Assembly: GCA_964059195.1 (NCBI GenBank) | Contig: CAXKWD010000005.1 | Location: forward strand, 138,275,686-138,339,685 | Reading direction: 5' to 3' | DNA: 64,000 nt | Source of the DNA: Ectobius pallidus | Lineage: Eukaryota; Arthropoda; Insecta; Blattodea; Ectobiidae | In this document: positions 23,035 to 35,462 of the stretch, in pieces | How the letters are laid out: the number at the start of each line of letters is the position of its first letter | Position numbering within the stretch: the first letter of the stretch is position 1 | Notes under the pieces: generated by a model | Database searches by the model: none | The model's input: the letters and a program-made list of their open reading frames with translations, nothing else | What the model was told of the DNA's origin: nothing | Position numbers and translations under genes: made by a program

Positions 23035-24130
23035 TGGAAAGACTTAATTTAAATGAAATCGGAAAAATAATATACTAGGTATTAGTAATATGATATCAGT
23101 CCTCCTGTTAATAAACTTTATAAACCAAAATCTAATTTATTCTTAACAGCTTATTATTTTATGACAGGCAGGTTTTAATTGGAGGTACAGAGGGCAAAGA
23201 CTTTTGGTAATATAACAAGTTTTGAATACCGTAACTAGAAACATATCTCTAATGGGAAAGGACGAGATTCCACACTGAATAAAGGAAAAGGGGTTTTCAG
23301 AGTGCAGATGTACTTAATCAGCTCTGGTTTTAATGCCCTCTGTCATTCTGATATCCAACGTCTCCTCAATTTAGCATTAATGAAATGTGATTTGTGCTAG
23401 AAGATAAGTTAAAATCTCTCTACTTTAAATATTACTGGCTTCACAGAAGAGCTCGCTGCTCTTTCCAGATGCATTAGACATATAAGAAGAGGAAATTGCG
23501 GGCTTTGGTAAAGAGAGAGGGGGATGGCCAGTGGCGTGCCTTCAATAAAATTTTGGATTTATTTGGTCAAACCGTTTCCTGATAATAAGGGAATACCAAA
23601 TGCCCACTTTACACTGACCACTGTACCTCCGATCATTTTGCAAAAAAATCCAAGAAGTTACTACGATTCGAATTCCATGTTAAAATTAAGTTCTGGCTAC
23701 TAGAACAGAAATAGAACCCTAAATATTGCATATGAAGATAAGAAGAACGTTACTGCTGATTCGACCTGTTAGGTTGACAACTTAACTAATCTACGAACCT
23801 GCCAATGGAGTGTTAAGAACCAATACATTTCGGGTGCAATGTATTTGCGCCTGTATCAATGCCTTCATAGATAAGATTATTTGAAATTGACATTATTCTA
23901 GCAGTTTATAAGAAAGGATGAATCAACTTGTTCGAAGACCAAGAAGAGAAAGACAAATGAAACTAGACGATATATTATATAGGAAAGTAGGCCTATATAA
24001 AAAAGTAGGCTTAAAGTGAAACTACAAATTCTCGCCTTGATTTTGTAAAGCTCGTCTCTTATTTAAACAAATCCGCACCCCCATTAGTTTTATATGTTCT
24101 TATAAATATTAGTTTAATATGTTCTTATAT
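23035..24130. other. Unassigned sequence
   Basis: A hAT-like terminus CAGTGGCGTGCC occurs at 23529 and its complement at about 25425, but the flanks do not give an 8-bp duplication. TAGGCCTA is at 23988. Nothing else recognised. Confidence 0.35.
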
Positions 24131-24135
24131 ATATA

Positions 24136-24320
24136 CGAGGTGCTACCCAAAAGTTCTCGAAATTTATAAGTAGAGCGCGACCAAGTATAGTACGAAAAGT
24201 GCCATTAGGTGACAATTTATACATCTCTTGTGAGTCAGTGTGCCATATAGCTTTGTTCTGAGTGAAAGAATTTAGTATTTGTGAGTGTTTTTATGTTGTT
24301 TCACAACGACGATTATAGTG
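24136..24320 (+). mobile_element. Mariner-like terminal fragment
   Basis: CGAGGTGCTACCCAAAAGTT right after a TA resembles mariner left ends. No matching right end and no transposase are present, so this is a truncated end. The right border is arbitrary. Confidence 0.5.
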
Positions 24321-24659
24321 AGTAGGCCTAGCATTATGTGTTTCATATACCGCTGGAAAGAAGAAACTACAGAAAATATAATTGAGCAAAAAATCCATAA
24401 GTGACGATTTTAAACATTTTAAACTTTTTTTTACTGCTAAATGCGTCGCCTCCAAAATTGTATAAAAAAGAGATATGCGATTAGAATGCGACAATTTTTA
24501 TCTACATGTCGGCGTTGTCATTTATGGAAACCAGCCACTCCAATTAAATTCTTTCCATCGAATTTAAACATACAGCCCACTGATTATTTTACTTAAAACT
24601 CCCTTATTACCAGTGTATAACTTAAATTCTGAAAGGGGTTAAGGTCTTGGTCCGCTTAA

Positions 24660-25309
24660 GGGAGCATTCACACGGAAGTAGCATGTCATGCGAGTCGCAT
24701 TACCTGGATGCAGGCTGCATGCTACTCATTTAAATCCGAAATAAACAAGTTCAAGTCTTCACACCGAAGTAGCATGGCAATAATGCACCTCGCAGAGTGC
24801 GACATTCATTTTTTCAGATAGATCTTGATTTATTTTATGCTATGCTTCTCGATATGACGCATGCGTACTAATGCGTTTTAAACTGGTATCTAATTGTTAA
24901 AAACTTCAGTGCTTATTCGCTTGGTGTAGGTGTGCGTAGATTATGATAAAGGTGACATGAAAACTGCCGGAAAGTGAGCAATTTAATATAGAATTCTTAC
25001 AAACTGTGGAAAAGTATCCATGTGTGTACGATGTGTCATTGAGAGTATACGGCAGTGGAAACGAACGGGAAAAGCCAGGATTAGAGTTGTTAAAACTTTA
25101 TCCTCTACAGGTAAATTACATTAATTTCAATTCTTAATATAAGGTTTTTTTTTTTCACTTGTTCAACTGAAAGCATAGACTTTAAACTGCAAGTCTCAAA
25201 TACGTATTACTTCGATATGAATGCAGAATTGTAAGCTACGCTACTCGAGTGCAGTCTGCACCCAGGTAGAGCGACTTGCATGCTATGGTACTTAGGTGTG
25301 AACGCTCAC
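24660..25309 (+). mobile_element. PIF/Harbinger-like non-autonomous element (650 bp)
   Basis: TAA duplications at 24657-24659 and 25310-25312 flank ends GGGAGCATTCACAC and GTGTGAACGCTCAC. These belong to imperfect inverted repeats of about 65 bp containing GTAGCATG-type blocks. A 3-bp TWA target and an internal MADF-type coding remnant fit PIF/Harbinger; the DDE nuclease gene is missing. Confidence 0.75.
24961..25110 (+). pseudogene. MADF domain exon remnant in Harbinger element
   Basis: One frame reads EFLQTVEKYPCVYDVSLRVY and then a Leu-rich end (LLKLYPL) before a GT splice-donor-like site at 25111. This is the start of a MADF domain, the DNA-binding protein that accompanies Harbinger nucleases. 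The nearest upstream ATG (24957) is out of frame and a stop lies at 24958-24960 in this frame, so it is probably broken. Confidence 0.6.
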
Positions 25310-25312
25310 TAA

Positions 25313-25955
25313 AACTACATTCATAGATAACCGAGACAATAGCAGGATGGTTAGAACTCTAATCATTATTGTTCTTCATGATTTAGCATTTTTCTTAATA
25401 ATTATTTCATTTTTTCATAACAGTGGCACGCCACTGCAGGTGCAATACGAGGAAAACCTCGTTCGGTTTCATTTTCAAATGTGGTCCCGTGTAAAACGGG
25501 CGAGCGTAAGTTAATGTGTATGGAAAGTTGGGTTAAATCTCTGGCGGAGTTTATTATTCCGGCATGACCCTCCCGCTCGATTCATTACATTAGTAATTTC
25601 ATTGTAACAGCCCCGAGTCTATTACACGTGCGCGCCCTAAGTACACTCCATTTCTCTCCACGAAAATATTATCTCGGTATATTGTCACAGGGAATTTACT
25701 GTCTCCATACTTCTGAATGGGTGCACGAAACGAGATAAGGTCGTTCATATGGTTGGAATTGTTCTCATCATAGGTTAATGTAATGGTTCTTTCCCTAGAG
25801 TTGTTTTAAGCAAAGAAAATTAACAGAATATCAGCTTTGTTCTTTTTTTGGTGAACAAAATACCACACAAGACTGGTTCCATTCCACACTAATATAATAG
25901 TACATGTGAAATCGGTGGTCTCTACCTTTTGGAAATATTTTCTAGGAATATAAAA
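25313..25955. other. Unassigned sequence
   Basis: Moderately GC-rich 25430-25700, with no recognised domain or ends. Confidence 0.35.
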
Positions 25956-25956
25956 A

Positions 25957-26186
25957 TCTCGCAAGAAATCTGTGCCAATGAGACCGTTACTCTCTAGAGA
26001 GACGCATTCTATTGTGCGAGAGAGAGAGGTAGCGTGGCCTTTACAAATAAGTTAAATAAAAAAAATAATAAAAAAAAATGGAGGTACTGTTGTGCGAGAG
26101 AGATAGTTAGCAGGCCTATCGACGCTACAGTCCCCACGAAAACGTAATGCAATGACTTAGGCAATCGGCACAGATTTCGTGCGGGA
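25957..26186. mobile_element. MITE-like element with 20-bp inverted ends
   Basis: The left end TCTCGCAAGAAATCTGTGCC pairs with GGCACAGATTTCGTGCGGGA at the right with two mismatches. Inside are two copies of a TTGTGCGAGAGAGA block. No target duplication was seen, so the superfamily is unknown. Confidence 0.55.
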
Positions 26187-26189
26187 TCT

Positions 26190-27824
26190 ATACTAAGATG
26201 ATATCCCACGGTCCAATTATTGGTTTGAAAAATTCTATGAAGTATAATTTCTATACAGTAATTATTTCTGGCTTTGCATACGAGAGTGAGGTTTGGTCAG
26301 CTGTTCTCCTGAAACGAAAAATCGATAGCTACTACAATCGACATGGTAGTCGATATGCACACAATTGACACTGCTAACATTTTCTATTAAATATTTTTCA
26401 TAATTTCTAGAGCACCACAACATTTATGTCAGTTGTAATAATGGTTATAGTTAGCATTGTTGTAAATTAAAAGTTTGCCTTAGCATCTCTTAATCTTCTT
26501 AACTCTAATATGCAATTTTATATTTTTGGTTAATACGAAAAAAAAAACAAATTGTTCAGTATTTCATAGTGTTTTTTTAAATATTTGAACACATATCCGT
26601 AGAAGTAAAATCAAAATGTGATGGAATGTCATTATAAAAATAAATAAAAAATTAATAACACGTTCTACTTCTTTTAATCAACGTTCCAGAACTTGTAACT
26701 AATAAGAAAACTATAGATTAGGCTATATTATTAAGGTTTAATAAAATACATTCTATAAATTTGGGATATTTCGAGCAAAAACGCAGATCAGCTCTTTCAA
26801 GTTCCTCCTATAATGTTAAGTGAGCATTAGAGTAGTCGCAAGAAATATAGATCTCTCAGAACACGATAAACAGGTTATACAATTTTGGGGCAGGGTGTTG
26901 TTTGAGATAATGTACAGGTAGGGGAGACTGCTGTCGCCCTCCTCAAAGTAAATGAAAAGCTGTCTCGTAAAGCAATGAAGTGATAAGCATATCGTAGCTG
27001 CATGTTGACACAGTTAAGCGGTCCTCAGTTCCGGAATAACTTGGCTATATCTTCCGAACCCCTTGAGATAAAGGCATTACCATAAATAAATAAACTTAGT
27101 AAATCCACAACACAGACAAAACAGTCTTTGAACGGTTATAAGCTCTTCTAAAATAAAACGCGAAAGAGGTAGGAATTTTGGTGCAGTTTTGTGTCATGTA
27201 TTGAACGAGCTTGAATTCTTATATGAGAGGCAAATCCACTGCTTTTTTCAAGACTGTAAATAATTAAATGAAGAATGAGGACGGTTTAAACTAAGCTACA
27301 AATGAAATTTAAATATTTCGTTAACAATATCACGATTAGAACTTAAGATTGAAAATCGAAAGCTCTTCATAAAATAGAGATTAAAGAGGTTCAAGTTCTT
27401 TTTTTCTTTCTTTTTCTTTCTTTTTTTGTTTGTTTAATAACAGTGTCATTGTAGAGTAGAAATGCTATATTTTATGAGAAATGGTCAACCGAGTCTATAG
27501 TTAAATTATTATCCACCAGGTGACAGCAAGAACAATTAAAACTGAACGTTAATTAATGCAGCAAATCAACTTTGAGATCTGCTTTCTCGTAAATGAATCT
27601 CATGGACTTGATTCACTTTAATTCTGAACCCTAAAAGGAGTTTACTTAGGAAATGCAAACAAAACAGAAAAATCCAACCAACGCCGGATACTTTAAGCCA
27701 GTCTGTTTAGCTAATGTTGAGTGCATAAAATTAATTAAAACTTTTAAAATATCCTCATTCATTTACCATCCCATCAAGTTGATCAATTTGTGATGAAACG
27801 TTTCAGAATGAAATGTTAAAATAG
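26190..27824. other. AT-rich sequence, nothing recognised
   Basis: Contains a T-rich CTTT stretch near 27404-27440. No gene or bounded element seen. Confidence 0.4.
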
Positions 27825-27832
27825 GTTATGAA

Positions 27833-28407
27833 CAAGCACGTATTTAGAAATCAGTTTCCGGGTAGGGGGCCCTAAACAGATTAACCATAAATTACTGACA
27901 TCTTTCCTTCCAAAGTGACACAAAACATTAGTTTCTAGGGGTCTTAAACTGATTAACTATAAATTATTGACATTTCCTCTTCCTAAGTAACACAAAGTGG
28001 TATGCCGTAGCGTACTGGTTGAGGCGCTTCGCTACAAACCGGAAGGTCACGGGTTCGATCCCCGATGAGGTTGTTGAAGTTTTTCAATTGGCCAAATCCT
28101 TCTGGTGACACTATGGCCCTGAAGTCGACTCAGCTTTTAACAGAAATGAGTATCAGGAGCAATCCTTAGGGGTAAAGGCGGTCGGTGCGTAAGACTGACA
28201 ACCTTACCAGCTCAGCTTCACATGCCGAATGTCCAAAATCTGGGATCCTCAACTTTCTGGAACCCATAGGGCTTCTATGGCCTGTTTAGGAAACGCTTTA
28301 ATTTACTTTTAAGTGACACAAAATATTGATATGGTCAACCTAATGCTATAGAACTCTCATATTTTTTGGGGTCCGGACCCCCAGGACCCCTCTTAATTAC
28401 GTCCTTG
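27833..28407. mobile_element. hAT-type MITE interrupted by a SINE
   Basis: Perfect 8-bp duplications GTTATGAA (27825-27832 and 28408-28415) flank inverted ends CAAGCACGTA and TTACGTCCTTG. Without the nested SINE the element is about 250 bp and contains a 72-bp internal tandem duplication (TAAACAGATTAAC at 27873, TAAACTGATTAAC at 27945). No coding capacity. Confidence 0.8.
27997..28310 (+). mobile_element. tRNA-derived SINE (family A), nested in hAT MITE
   Basis: The tRNA-like head has an A-box-like TAGCGTACTGGTTGAGGC and the B-box GGTTCGATCCC. It is followed by a 240-bp body containing GGGGTAAAGGCGGTCGGTGC. Direct repeats AAGTAACACAAA and AAGTGACACAAA (one mismatch) flank it. A second copy lies inverted at 34262-34572. 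Confidence 0.85.
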
Positions 28408-28415
28408 GTTATGAA

Positions 28416-29370
28416 GATAATCATTCGTGTGTTGTCCAATAAGGTTCCACATAATCCTAAAAGCCGTCCTCTTCCATGCGTTACCTTGAAAATTATAATT
28501 CAAAGGTAATATTAGTATACTGAGAGAGAAAAAGCTGCAGTATCATACGAAGGTGTTCAGATTTTAAATTGCACGAATGCGTTTTAGTTTTAAACAGAAG
28601 TACGCATAATGTAAATCAAAGTACCTGCGTGCTCTATGGTTGTTCGTCGTTTCAGAAGAGGGCGTCGATGACAGTAATTGGGCTACTTAATTCTAGCTTT
28701 AGAACTTGAATTAACTTTGATTAATGTCTCTACCCAGTGTACACAGTATAGTCTTACTTATCATACCAACTAATTGCAGATTTTCTCCAGAAAAATAATA
28801 TTTCACGCAAAATTACGCAGTGAAACACACTTCCTACCCTTCTGAAATTGCCTCTAATATAGGGTGTTTCAGGTTATGTACAACAAGCCATAAAGGAGGT
28901 CATAAAACAGAATTCATAAGTGCTCTCCTGTCTTAACTACACCAAACACATAGTTAAGTACCTTGGTCGTGCTAACAAAGAAGGGCACATGTCATGTACT
29001 TTCTATATAACATGTACATGTAGTTTATCCGTAACCCTCCCTCGCGTCTGAATATTTAAACCAGACAACATTAGGTTCGAATTTATAATTTAAATTCTAA
29101 TCGCAAGTCTACCTGGTTTAGCCTCTTGGCAGGTCAGGATCGGATAACCCAAAACGCTTGATAATAAAGGGATGGGAAAATTAATCCATAATTTTTGTTG
29201 ATTCCACATCAGAAATTAACATGAGAAAGTTTGGGGGACAGTTTTCCCAATTTAATATCTCAGTGACTAGACTACAATTCAGATTGCACATTTCAAACCA
29301 ATAGCGACCTCCAAAACTTTTCTTCAATAATATTAAATATTTTCAAAAACTAAACTCTATTACTATTAGC
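28416..29370. other. Unassigned sequence
   Basis: A GGGTGTTTCAG motif at 28861 resembles some Tc1/mariner ends but has no partner. Nothing else recognised. Confidence 0.35.
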
Positions 29371-29377
29371 CTAAATA

Positions 29378-29396
29378 TAATAATAATAATAATAAC

Positions 29397-29434
<38 letters not shown>

Positions 29435-29449
29435 TAATAATAATAATAG
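29378..29449. repeat. AAT/AAC microsatellite
   Basis: Interrupted ATA-ATA-ACA tandem trinucleotides. Confidence 0.9.
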
Positions 29450-29565
29450 CTTAGTTTTCATTCATTTGTATATTTCATTTTATTATATTTTATTTTCCAA
29501 TTAAACTGCATACGTTCATGTCTTCTAATTATTGTTTTGTATAATACTTTCATGTCTCTATATCC

Positions 29566-29857
29566 GCAGGTCGTGGGATCAAACCCGGCAGCAGTCCTCC
29601 GGGAGGGACTTTAAGCTGGGGGCCCGTGTCGTAGATATACGGCACGTAAAAGAACTCCAAGCCCAAATTAGAGCCTCTGGACAAAATTTCTCGGCCCTTT
29701 CACGTCCAAGTAATACCTTAGTTTCCGGAGGGGGGCTAAGGGGCGATGGGCTTACCACCTGTCCTCTGCCCTCTCTAGGAAAATAAGTGTAACAAAATTC
29801 ACATAGGTAAACAGAAACCTCCACTTGGAGGCCCTTCGCCCCAACATGGGGGCATAG

Positions 29858-29938
<81 letters not shown>
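29566..29938 (+). mobile_element. SINE family B, 5'-truncated, with long GA tail
   Basis: Starts within the tRNA-like head (GGGATCAAACCCGGC) and matches the fuller minus-strand copy at 60866-61276 through CCTCCGGGAGGGACTTTAA, TACGGCACGTAAAAGA and CCTCCACTTGGAGGCC. It ends in a GA microsatellite of about 77 bases (29861-29938). Confidence 0.8.
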
Positions 29939-29939
<1 letters not shown>

Positions 29940-29941
<2 letters not shown>

Positions 29942-30705
29942 TACTTGCATGAATCCATTATGTATCTAAGTTTTTCTTTTTAATCGCAAGCCTAATGTAG
30001 GCTATAAATTATAAATAAAACTTTCCAAAAAAAGGAATCTTCTAGAGATAAAAAACTAGTGATCGAAAAATGTTTTAAAATGTCGTATTCTTCATATTTG
30101 TGCGCGATGTTTAAAATACACATTCAGTGAGACTGTATTGATCATAAGGTGTTATCTTCATCCCATGTACGCGGTGGTTTAGCCTTGACTTAGGAGTTAG
30201 GGTTGACTCATTTTCAGATTTTTCCTTTTGTAACGCGCACACAAATTCATGGAAACCCGTGTGTCGGCTTCCGAGAAAAATTTCAAATCTATAGTGCCTA
30301 CTCAACTTATAATTTCAGAGATTGAGCCTGTTCTAGAACAACTAACTGCTACAAGAAAATACATTTTAGAAACAGCACTTGCTACATATCCGAGTACATA
30401 GGTTCGACTTATCTCTCGGAATGCGCTGAATGGTTTGTTCATTAGATGATTAGAATGTGTTGGCACTATGATTAGTATCATGGTAGAGTTCATTCGGGGA
30501 TTGAGAAACTGACTGCAAAACAAACTAGAGAGGAACGTAGGTGTTGCACGTTGATAGTATCTTGACTTTCCACAGTAGGGGCTATCTTAACAATGCGACA
30601 TGAACGTCATGTACGACGACATTTCGAGATTCACGTTATCACTACCCCTACGCAATTTCTATTTGACCTATCCTCGGGATAAATGTAAATCTGACCATCA
30701 TATCA
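29940..30705. other. Unassigned sequence
   Basis: No feature recognised before the family Q repeat. Confidence 0.35.
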
Positions 30706-30709
30706 CTAA

Positions 30710-31355
30710 AATAAAAATAAAATAAACTGACGTAACAAAGTGCCAGAATGCTTTCGCTTAGTCAGTTATAATTTCAATTATGATATACAGAAAATTAGTT
30801 TTTTTTTTAATCAATTTCCCAGTTAAGCTCCAGATTGATTCATTAAGCAGGAATTACAGAAGAATCAAGGTCTAGTTTTGAGAAAAAAGTAAGATTAGGC
30901 CGGGTACAGGATTTGAACCAGGGGCCTTCGGAATGCGAGACCAAGACGTTACCATCTCAGTCACCTCACTCGGTTTAACGGTATTGTTTGATAAGCAGTA
31001 TGTGAAGGAAAGGTGTTATTTGTCATAGCTAACTGTATTGGAACTTCCAAAGCTGTATATGATCACTCTAAACCATATGTTGTCATGAGATCTGATTTGC
31101 ATTTGATAAATTCTTTGTAATATATTACCATAAAATAGGCACTGAATTGGGCATTACTCCGGTACCGGTCAACCGATTTGGTCCAATATCAATATGCTTC
31201 TTCCTATGGACGTTATAAATGCGTATACCAAGTTTCATAAAAAGCCGATAAAGCGTATTTGAGTTATCGCGCGTACAGACACACGGACGGACAAACGGAC
31301 AGACATTTTCCCGTCCCCCACAAATCTTGTGACGTACCATTCTGGCACTTTAGTT
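30710..31355 (+). repeat. Dispersed repeat family Q, copy 1 (interrupted by a SINE)
   Basis: Homologous in reverse to 50690-51370. Shared blocks are AACTGACGTAACAAAGT, TTGATTCATTAAGCAG, CTAACTGTATTG and, near the 3' end, GCGTATTTGAGTTATCGCGC. No coding frame or terminal inverted repeat recognised. A SINE at 30895-30990 is absent from copy 2. Confidence 0.75.
30895..30990 (-). mobile_element. tRNA-derived SINE head nested in family Q
   Basis: On the minus strand an A-box-like TGACTGAGATGGTAACG and the B-box GGTTCAAATCC are spaced as in a tRNA. The segment is absent from the family Q copy at 50690-51370, so it is an insertion. It could be mistaken for a tRNA gene, but the acceptor stem is not convincing. 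Confidence 0.65.
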
Positions 31356-31359
31356 AACT

Positions 31360-32460
31360 AAAATATTGTTTTTAGCTGTCTGCAAGACAATTTCAATTAA
31401 CTTAATCCACCGAAGAAAATGTTTATGGGAGATACTCTAACGGTTTTTCTACAATTTCGAATGTGATATTAAAAAAAAAAAAAAAGAACAGGACTCAGTG
31501 ACTGTTCTCTGTTATACTTATTGAGCTCATGAACCATTAATCTTCCAGAACAGCTGACCTTTCTCTCAATAAATTGAATTACCAATATGTCAATGAAATG
31601 GTGAGACATAAACTATATTTTGTGAAAGCAAATATTTTCTCTTTACTTGTATCATTTTAAATTGTTTATAACATCTACCACTGAGTCGGTGATGATTATA
31701 AAAGACTTAATTCTATATGAGTGATAAACCGCTGGTTAAATTAATGCGAATCAAAATTTAGTCTGGTGCGGCTCTCAAGATTAACTTACTTGTATAAATA
31801 AATTTGGCGCCCAGTTCATCTAAAATTAGACAGGCCTGCTATATTATGCTAATATCATTATACGCTATATTTCAAAACAATAGACACACCTTCTCTCTCA
31901 TTGACACAACTACAATCAGTTACAGGAGAAACAAATGATACCACTGGTAGAACAATGGACCGTAGGCCTAAATCAGTAATCGCAGGGACAGAACTGTTGA
32001 ATGGTTACGCAAGTAGCAGACTGGAGGCTATGGTATGCTCGATTGAATCGACCAGTCCCATCTGAAGTGTAGATGTATAGGTAAATGACCCAGGCAAGAG
32101 CTCAACGTACTCTGTTGAAATCTATTTTAATATTTATTGTTCTCTGATGCCATAGGCAGATTTAATATTCCGTCCAATAAAAGCTACGCGACATTCAGTT
32201 CAGAGATAAAAAGCATTTACTGGCATTGATATTACTTTCATTGTTTATTCTGAACTGACTTTTAACCCAGATCACCATAGACTGTCATGGATTTGGAAAG
32301 TGATTCAAATTAGTAATTGAATTATCTGAATTAGAAAAGTATACAATTCCACCGTACTCCCTATGATATTATTGTTACTTCATTTCTATTAACTCTCGTA
32401 AAGTAATGATTTTTTTAAAAGGGTGCAGAAATTTTTTCATACCATTATTAATGCATTGCT
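31360..32460. other. AT-rich sequence, nothing recognised
   Basis: No bounded element or gene seen. TAGGCCTA at 31963. Confidence 0.35.
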
Positions 32461-32469
32461 ATTTTACAT

Positions 32470-32675
32470 GTTCTGCCTGTACTATTGGTACTATTGGCAG
32501 AGGAACTATTGAGTTTGACCCTGAAGTTCAATTTCGAGTTTTCGGCATTAATTCACGTCTTGAGATCCCCCGAATCCAAAAAACACTATTTTATGTGTGC
32601 GTACGGGTGGGTGGGCGTATTTTGTATGTATCTGTGTGTGTTGTCTATGGAGCGTAGCTCAAAATCTAAATTTTA
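32470..32675 (+). repeat. Dispersed repeat family R, copy 1
   Basis: Aligns with 49330-49510 through TTGAGATCCCC, GAATCCAAAAA and a TGTGTGTGTTGTCTATG-like block. The small open frames here are incidental. Confidence 0.65.
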
Positions 32676-32679
32676 TATT

Positions 32680-34255
32680 TCCGTTAACACATTTCGTGGA
32701 TGTAGGCCTAACACGAACCAGAGTGATGAGTGATGCTTTCTCTTGCTTTTTATTACTATAGAATGCATGGAGAAAACATTTTTTGCGTTCTTCCCAAAAA
32801 ATTGTTCTAATAATTTGTATTAAATATGTGTAAAAAAAACTGTTAAGAGCTAAAAATTTTATTTAAAAATGTTGTTACGTAAGCTATAAATATTTTGAAG
32901 AGTGCACGATTCGTTAACAAACGTTGATATTAACTCCTGGCTAACGAATAATATGGCGTAGACAACTGAGTGCGCAGTAATGCTAAGAAATGATTGCTCA
33001 GTCTAACTGAATCTCAAACGATTGAATGCGCACTTATGCAATACAGCCGCTTACTCTTTATCGCAATATTAAGAAAGTTTTGTAGGCTATTTTATATAAG
33101 ACTTTTGTTACTTAAAGTGTTCAATGTTATACTATAGGCCTAATTATTTTATAATTATTCTAATTAATATACCATAACTGAAGAATCTTGAGGAGAGTGA
33201 ATGAGAAGAAATCAGTCCTGAACACGATTAAACTAAGCGAAGCCTATCGTTAGTATGGTATATATATAGGCCTATGTATAAAAGAGCTAACTGTTAACCA
33301 GTGAGCATATAAATTGGAAGAAATTACCATGAGGGAACAGGTAATATCTGATTTATAATAGATGAACCTTGCACTAATACGAGTACAATACCTCATAGAT
33401 CAGAAGCACAAACAACAAATTTTTGTTTTAGGGGACTTATTTCCTACCGAACTCTCGAAGAGTGACAATATATGTATTTATAAGTCTAGGCCTATTTAGA
33501 CTCGCCTTCTACGCTGAGAAGGACAGTTCTCTTTCCTCTAGTTTGCTTTTCTGCCAAAGTAGATGAAGACTGTTTCAGCAGGAGTTATGTCGTCTCTTTT
33601 GAAGTATCATAATGCAACTCATTTCAATCTCTATCGTAAAAATTGCCCATTCCTCTTTGTAACATTGATTAAATAAGAACACTACAAAGATCTTCATTCC
33701 TTTTGCCCAGACAAGACATTTAATTAGAATGGAAAGGTTTTAATTAAAAACCAGAGATCAAAAACATCAAATGTTGTAAAATAATTAACTGAAAGTTACA
33801 GCAAAAGGATTCAGACTAACATGCTGACATTTAATTGACGGCGCTGAAGCATTTTCCAACCAATTTCTCCATCTGCTACAAAATTACAACTACGTAATAA
33901 AAAGGTAGAAAATATCGCATGATACTGATAACCTGAAATATATTAGCGTAGCCTATAGCATTTACTACCTTTCTCTGATGATTGAAGGAAACCTAGGGAC
34001 TGCTTGAAACATATTGAGATCTACTACACAGTTAGCTTGGGTAGGCCTATAGCCTGAGGTTATTTTAACTACAGATTGTACCGCTATTTAGGCCTGTGAT
34101 CCTCGCCGGTATGCCAGCATTTTGCCTAACAGGAGATTTTATTTCATGCCTGTAAATCTACATTCAAGATTGTTATATTTATGCGTATTTAACATGGGAT
34201 CGAATCCCATTGGGCACAGAAAGCCAGAGCCACCCAGATCACCCAATCGATAATG
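32680..34255. other. AT-rich sequence with six TAGGCCTA motifs
   Basis: TAGGCCTA lies at 32703, 33135, 33267, 33487 and 34042, with a sixth nearby at 34808. A possible retroposon block lies at 34198-34250 (GGGATCGAATCCCATTGG). No gene recognised. Confidence 0.45.
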
Positions 34256-34261
34256 GCATTT

Positions 34262-34572
34262 TATTAAATAGATGGGCCGTAGTAAAGTGCTCCCTACTTG
34301 GGTCATAAAGCCCCTAGGATAAAGGAAGATTGAGGCTTCCAGATTTTTAGGTGTTCGGCATATTAAGATGTCAGCCGTGCGCGTTGATCGCCTTTATCCC
34401 CAGAATTGCTTCTGGTACGTAATTTGATTAGAGGGTGAGCCGACCCCAGGGACATAGTAACACCGAAAGAATAGACCAATGAAAAACTCCCAATTACTTA
34501 ATTTGGGATCGTAACTGTGACCTTCACGTTTGTGACACAGTGCCTCAACCAACTGCACCACGGCGTACCCCC
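34262..34572 (-). mobile_element. SINE family A, copy 2
   Basis: The reverse complement matches the copy at 27997-28310: a tRNA-like head with GGTTGAGGCACTG and GAAGGTCAC, the body block GGGGATAAAGGCGATC, and the ATGCCGAACA region. The B-box is degenerate (AGTTACGATCCC). Left border approximate. Confidence 0.75.
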
Positions 34573-34575
34573 ACA

Positions 34576-34904
34576 ATATATGTAAGTAAACTAATAAGAC
34601 TTTGCATGTCTGCTCCTTCATCCATTTTTTAGTTTATAGGTCTACTAGTTAGAGAGAAGAGAGAGTCATCGAACTTCTCACCATTCTTCCCCGAAAGTTT
34701 CAGTTATTCTTATCGCCATTACGTTAAGCCGCTTAGCTAACCTATAGCATTTTGTTGAGATCGTCCAAGACTTAACGTTAATAAGTAACAAGTTTTTAAA
34801 TCAAATGTAGGCCTAAAATAATTGTTGATGAATAATCATCTGAAAATTAAAACTATTTACGAGGACAATGGTAACTTTTTTTTTTATCGTAATAAAGCGA
34901 TGAC
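34576..34904. other. AT-rich sequence, nothing recognised
   Basis: No feature other than TAGGCCTA at 34808. Confidence 0.35.
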
Positions 34905-35130
34905 ATCATTTCATCAGTGAACTTCAAACTTGGAAAGTATGTTCCTTGAAGTCATTGAAAACGACGCATGTGTAAGGATTTTTATTTTTTTATTCCCTTT
35001 CAAGATAGTATCCATTTCAATGGTCCGTTTCATGTAACGCTCGGCTTCTTTCAAGGATTTAGCCAACGTTTCCCTGGGAACAATGTTATCACCACAAACC
35101 TCAAGACTTTTTTTTTTGTCGCGACGCTTA
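34905..35130 (+). repeat. Dispersed repeat family S, copy 1
   Basis: Shares TTCCTTGAAGT, AAGGATTTTTATTTT and TGGTCCGTTTCATGTAA with the tandem neighbour at 35195-35455 and the inverted copy near 46440-47085. Confidence 0.65.
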
Positions 35131-35194
35131 CGGTCCACAGAACTATTAGTGTATAATAATTAAAATACTAAATCTGTACTAATTGACCGAACAA

Positions 35195-35455
35195 AGCGAG
35201 GTCCTGTTTTAACTTGACCGTTTGGCATTTCGCCTGTTTGTAAATTTGTTTGTCATACGATTTTCTTCCAATTTTGCAAGTGTGTTCCTTGAAGTTATTA
35301 TAAACTATGTATAGCCTATTTAAGGATTTCTATTTTCTGATTCCGTTTTAAGTTGGTGGCTGTTTTAATGGCTCCGTTTTCGTTTCTTGTAATGTTCAGC
35401 TTCTTCGCAATGAATGACGACATTGGCTAAAACTCTAAAGGCTGAAATGAATAGC
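35195..35455 (+). repeat. Dispersed repeat family S, copy 2
   Basis: Starts with CGAACAAAGCGAGGTCCTGT, matching the reverse complement near 47070. A TAGCCTA lies at 35311, at a place where the other two copies are shorter. Confidence 0.65.
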
Positions 35456-35462
35456 AGATATA

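Noticed and set aside
23529..25436. One hAT element bounded by CAGTGGCGTGCC and GGCACGCCACTG
   Set aside because: The 8-bp flanks do not match and only 12 bases of the ends pair; it could be two unrelated ends.
29579..29950. Ser/Leu-rich 123-aa ORF
   Set aside because: Produced by the GA microsatellite on the minus strand.
30895..30985. Possible minus-strand tRNA gene
   Set aside because: A and B boxes are good, but the segment is an insertion in a dispersed repeat and the acceptor stem does not pair well.
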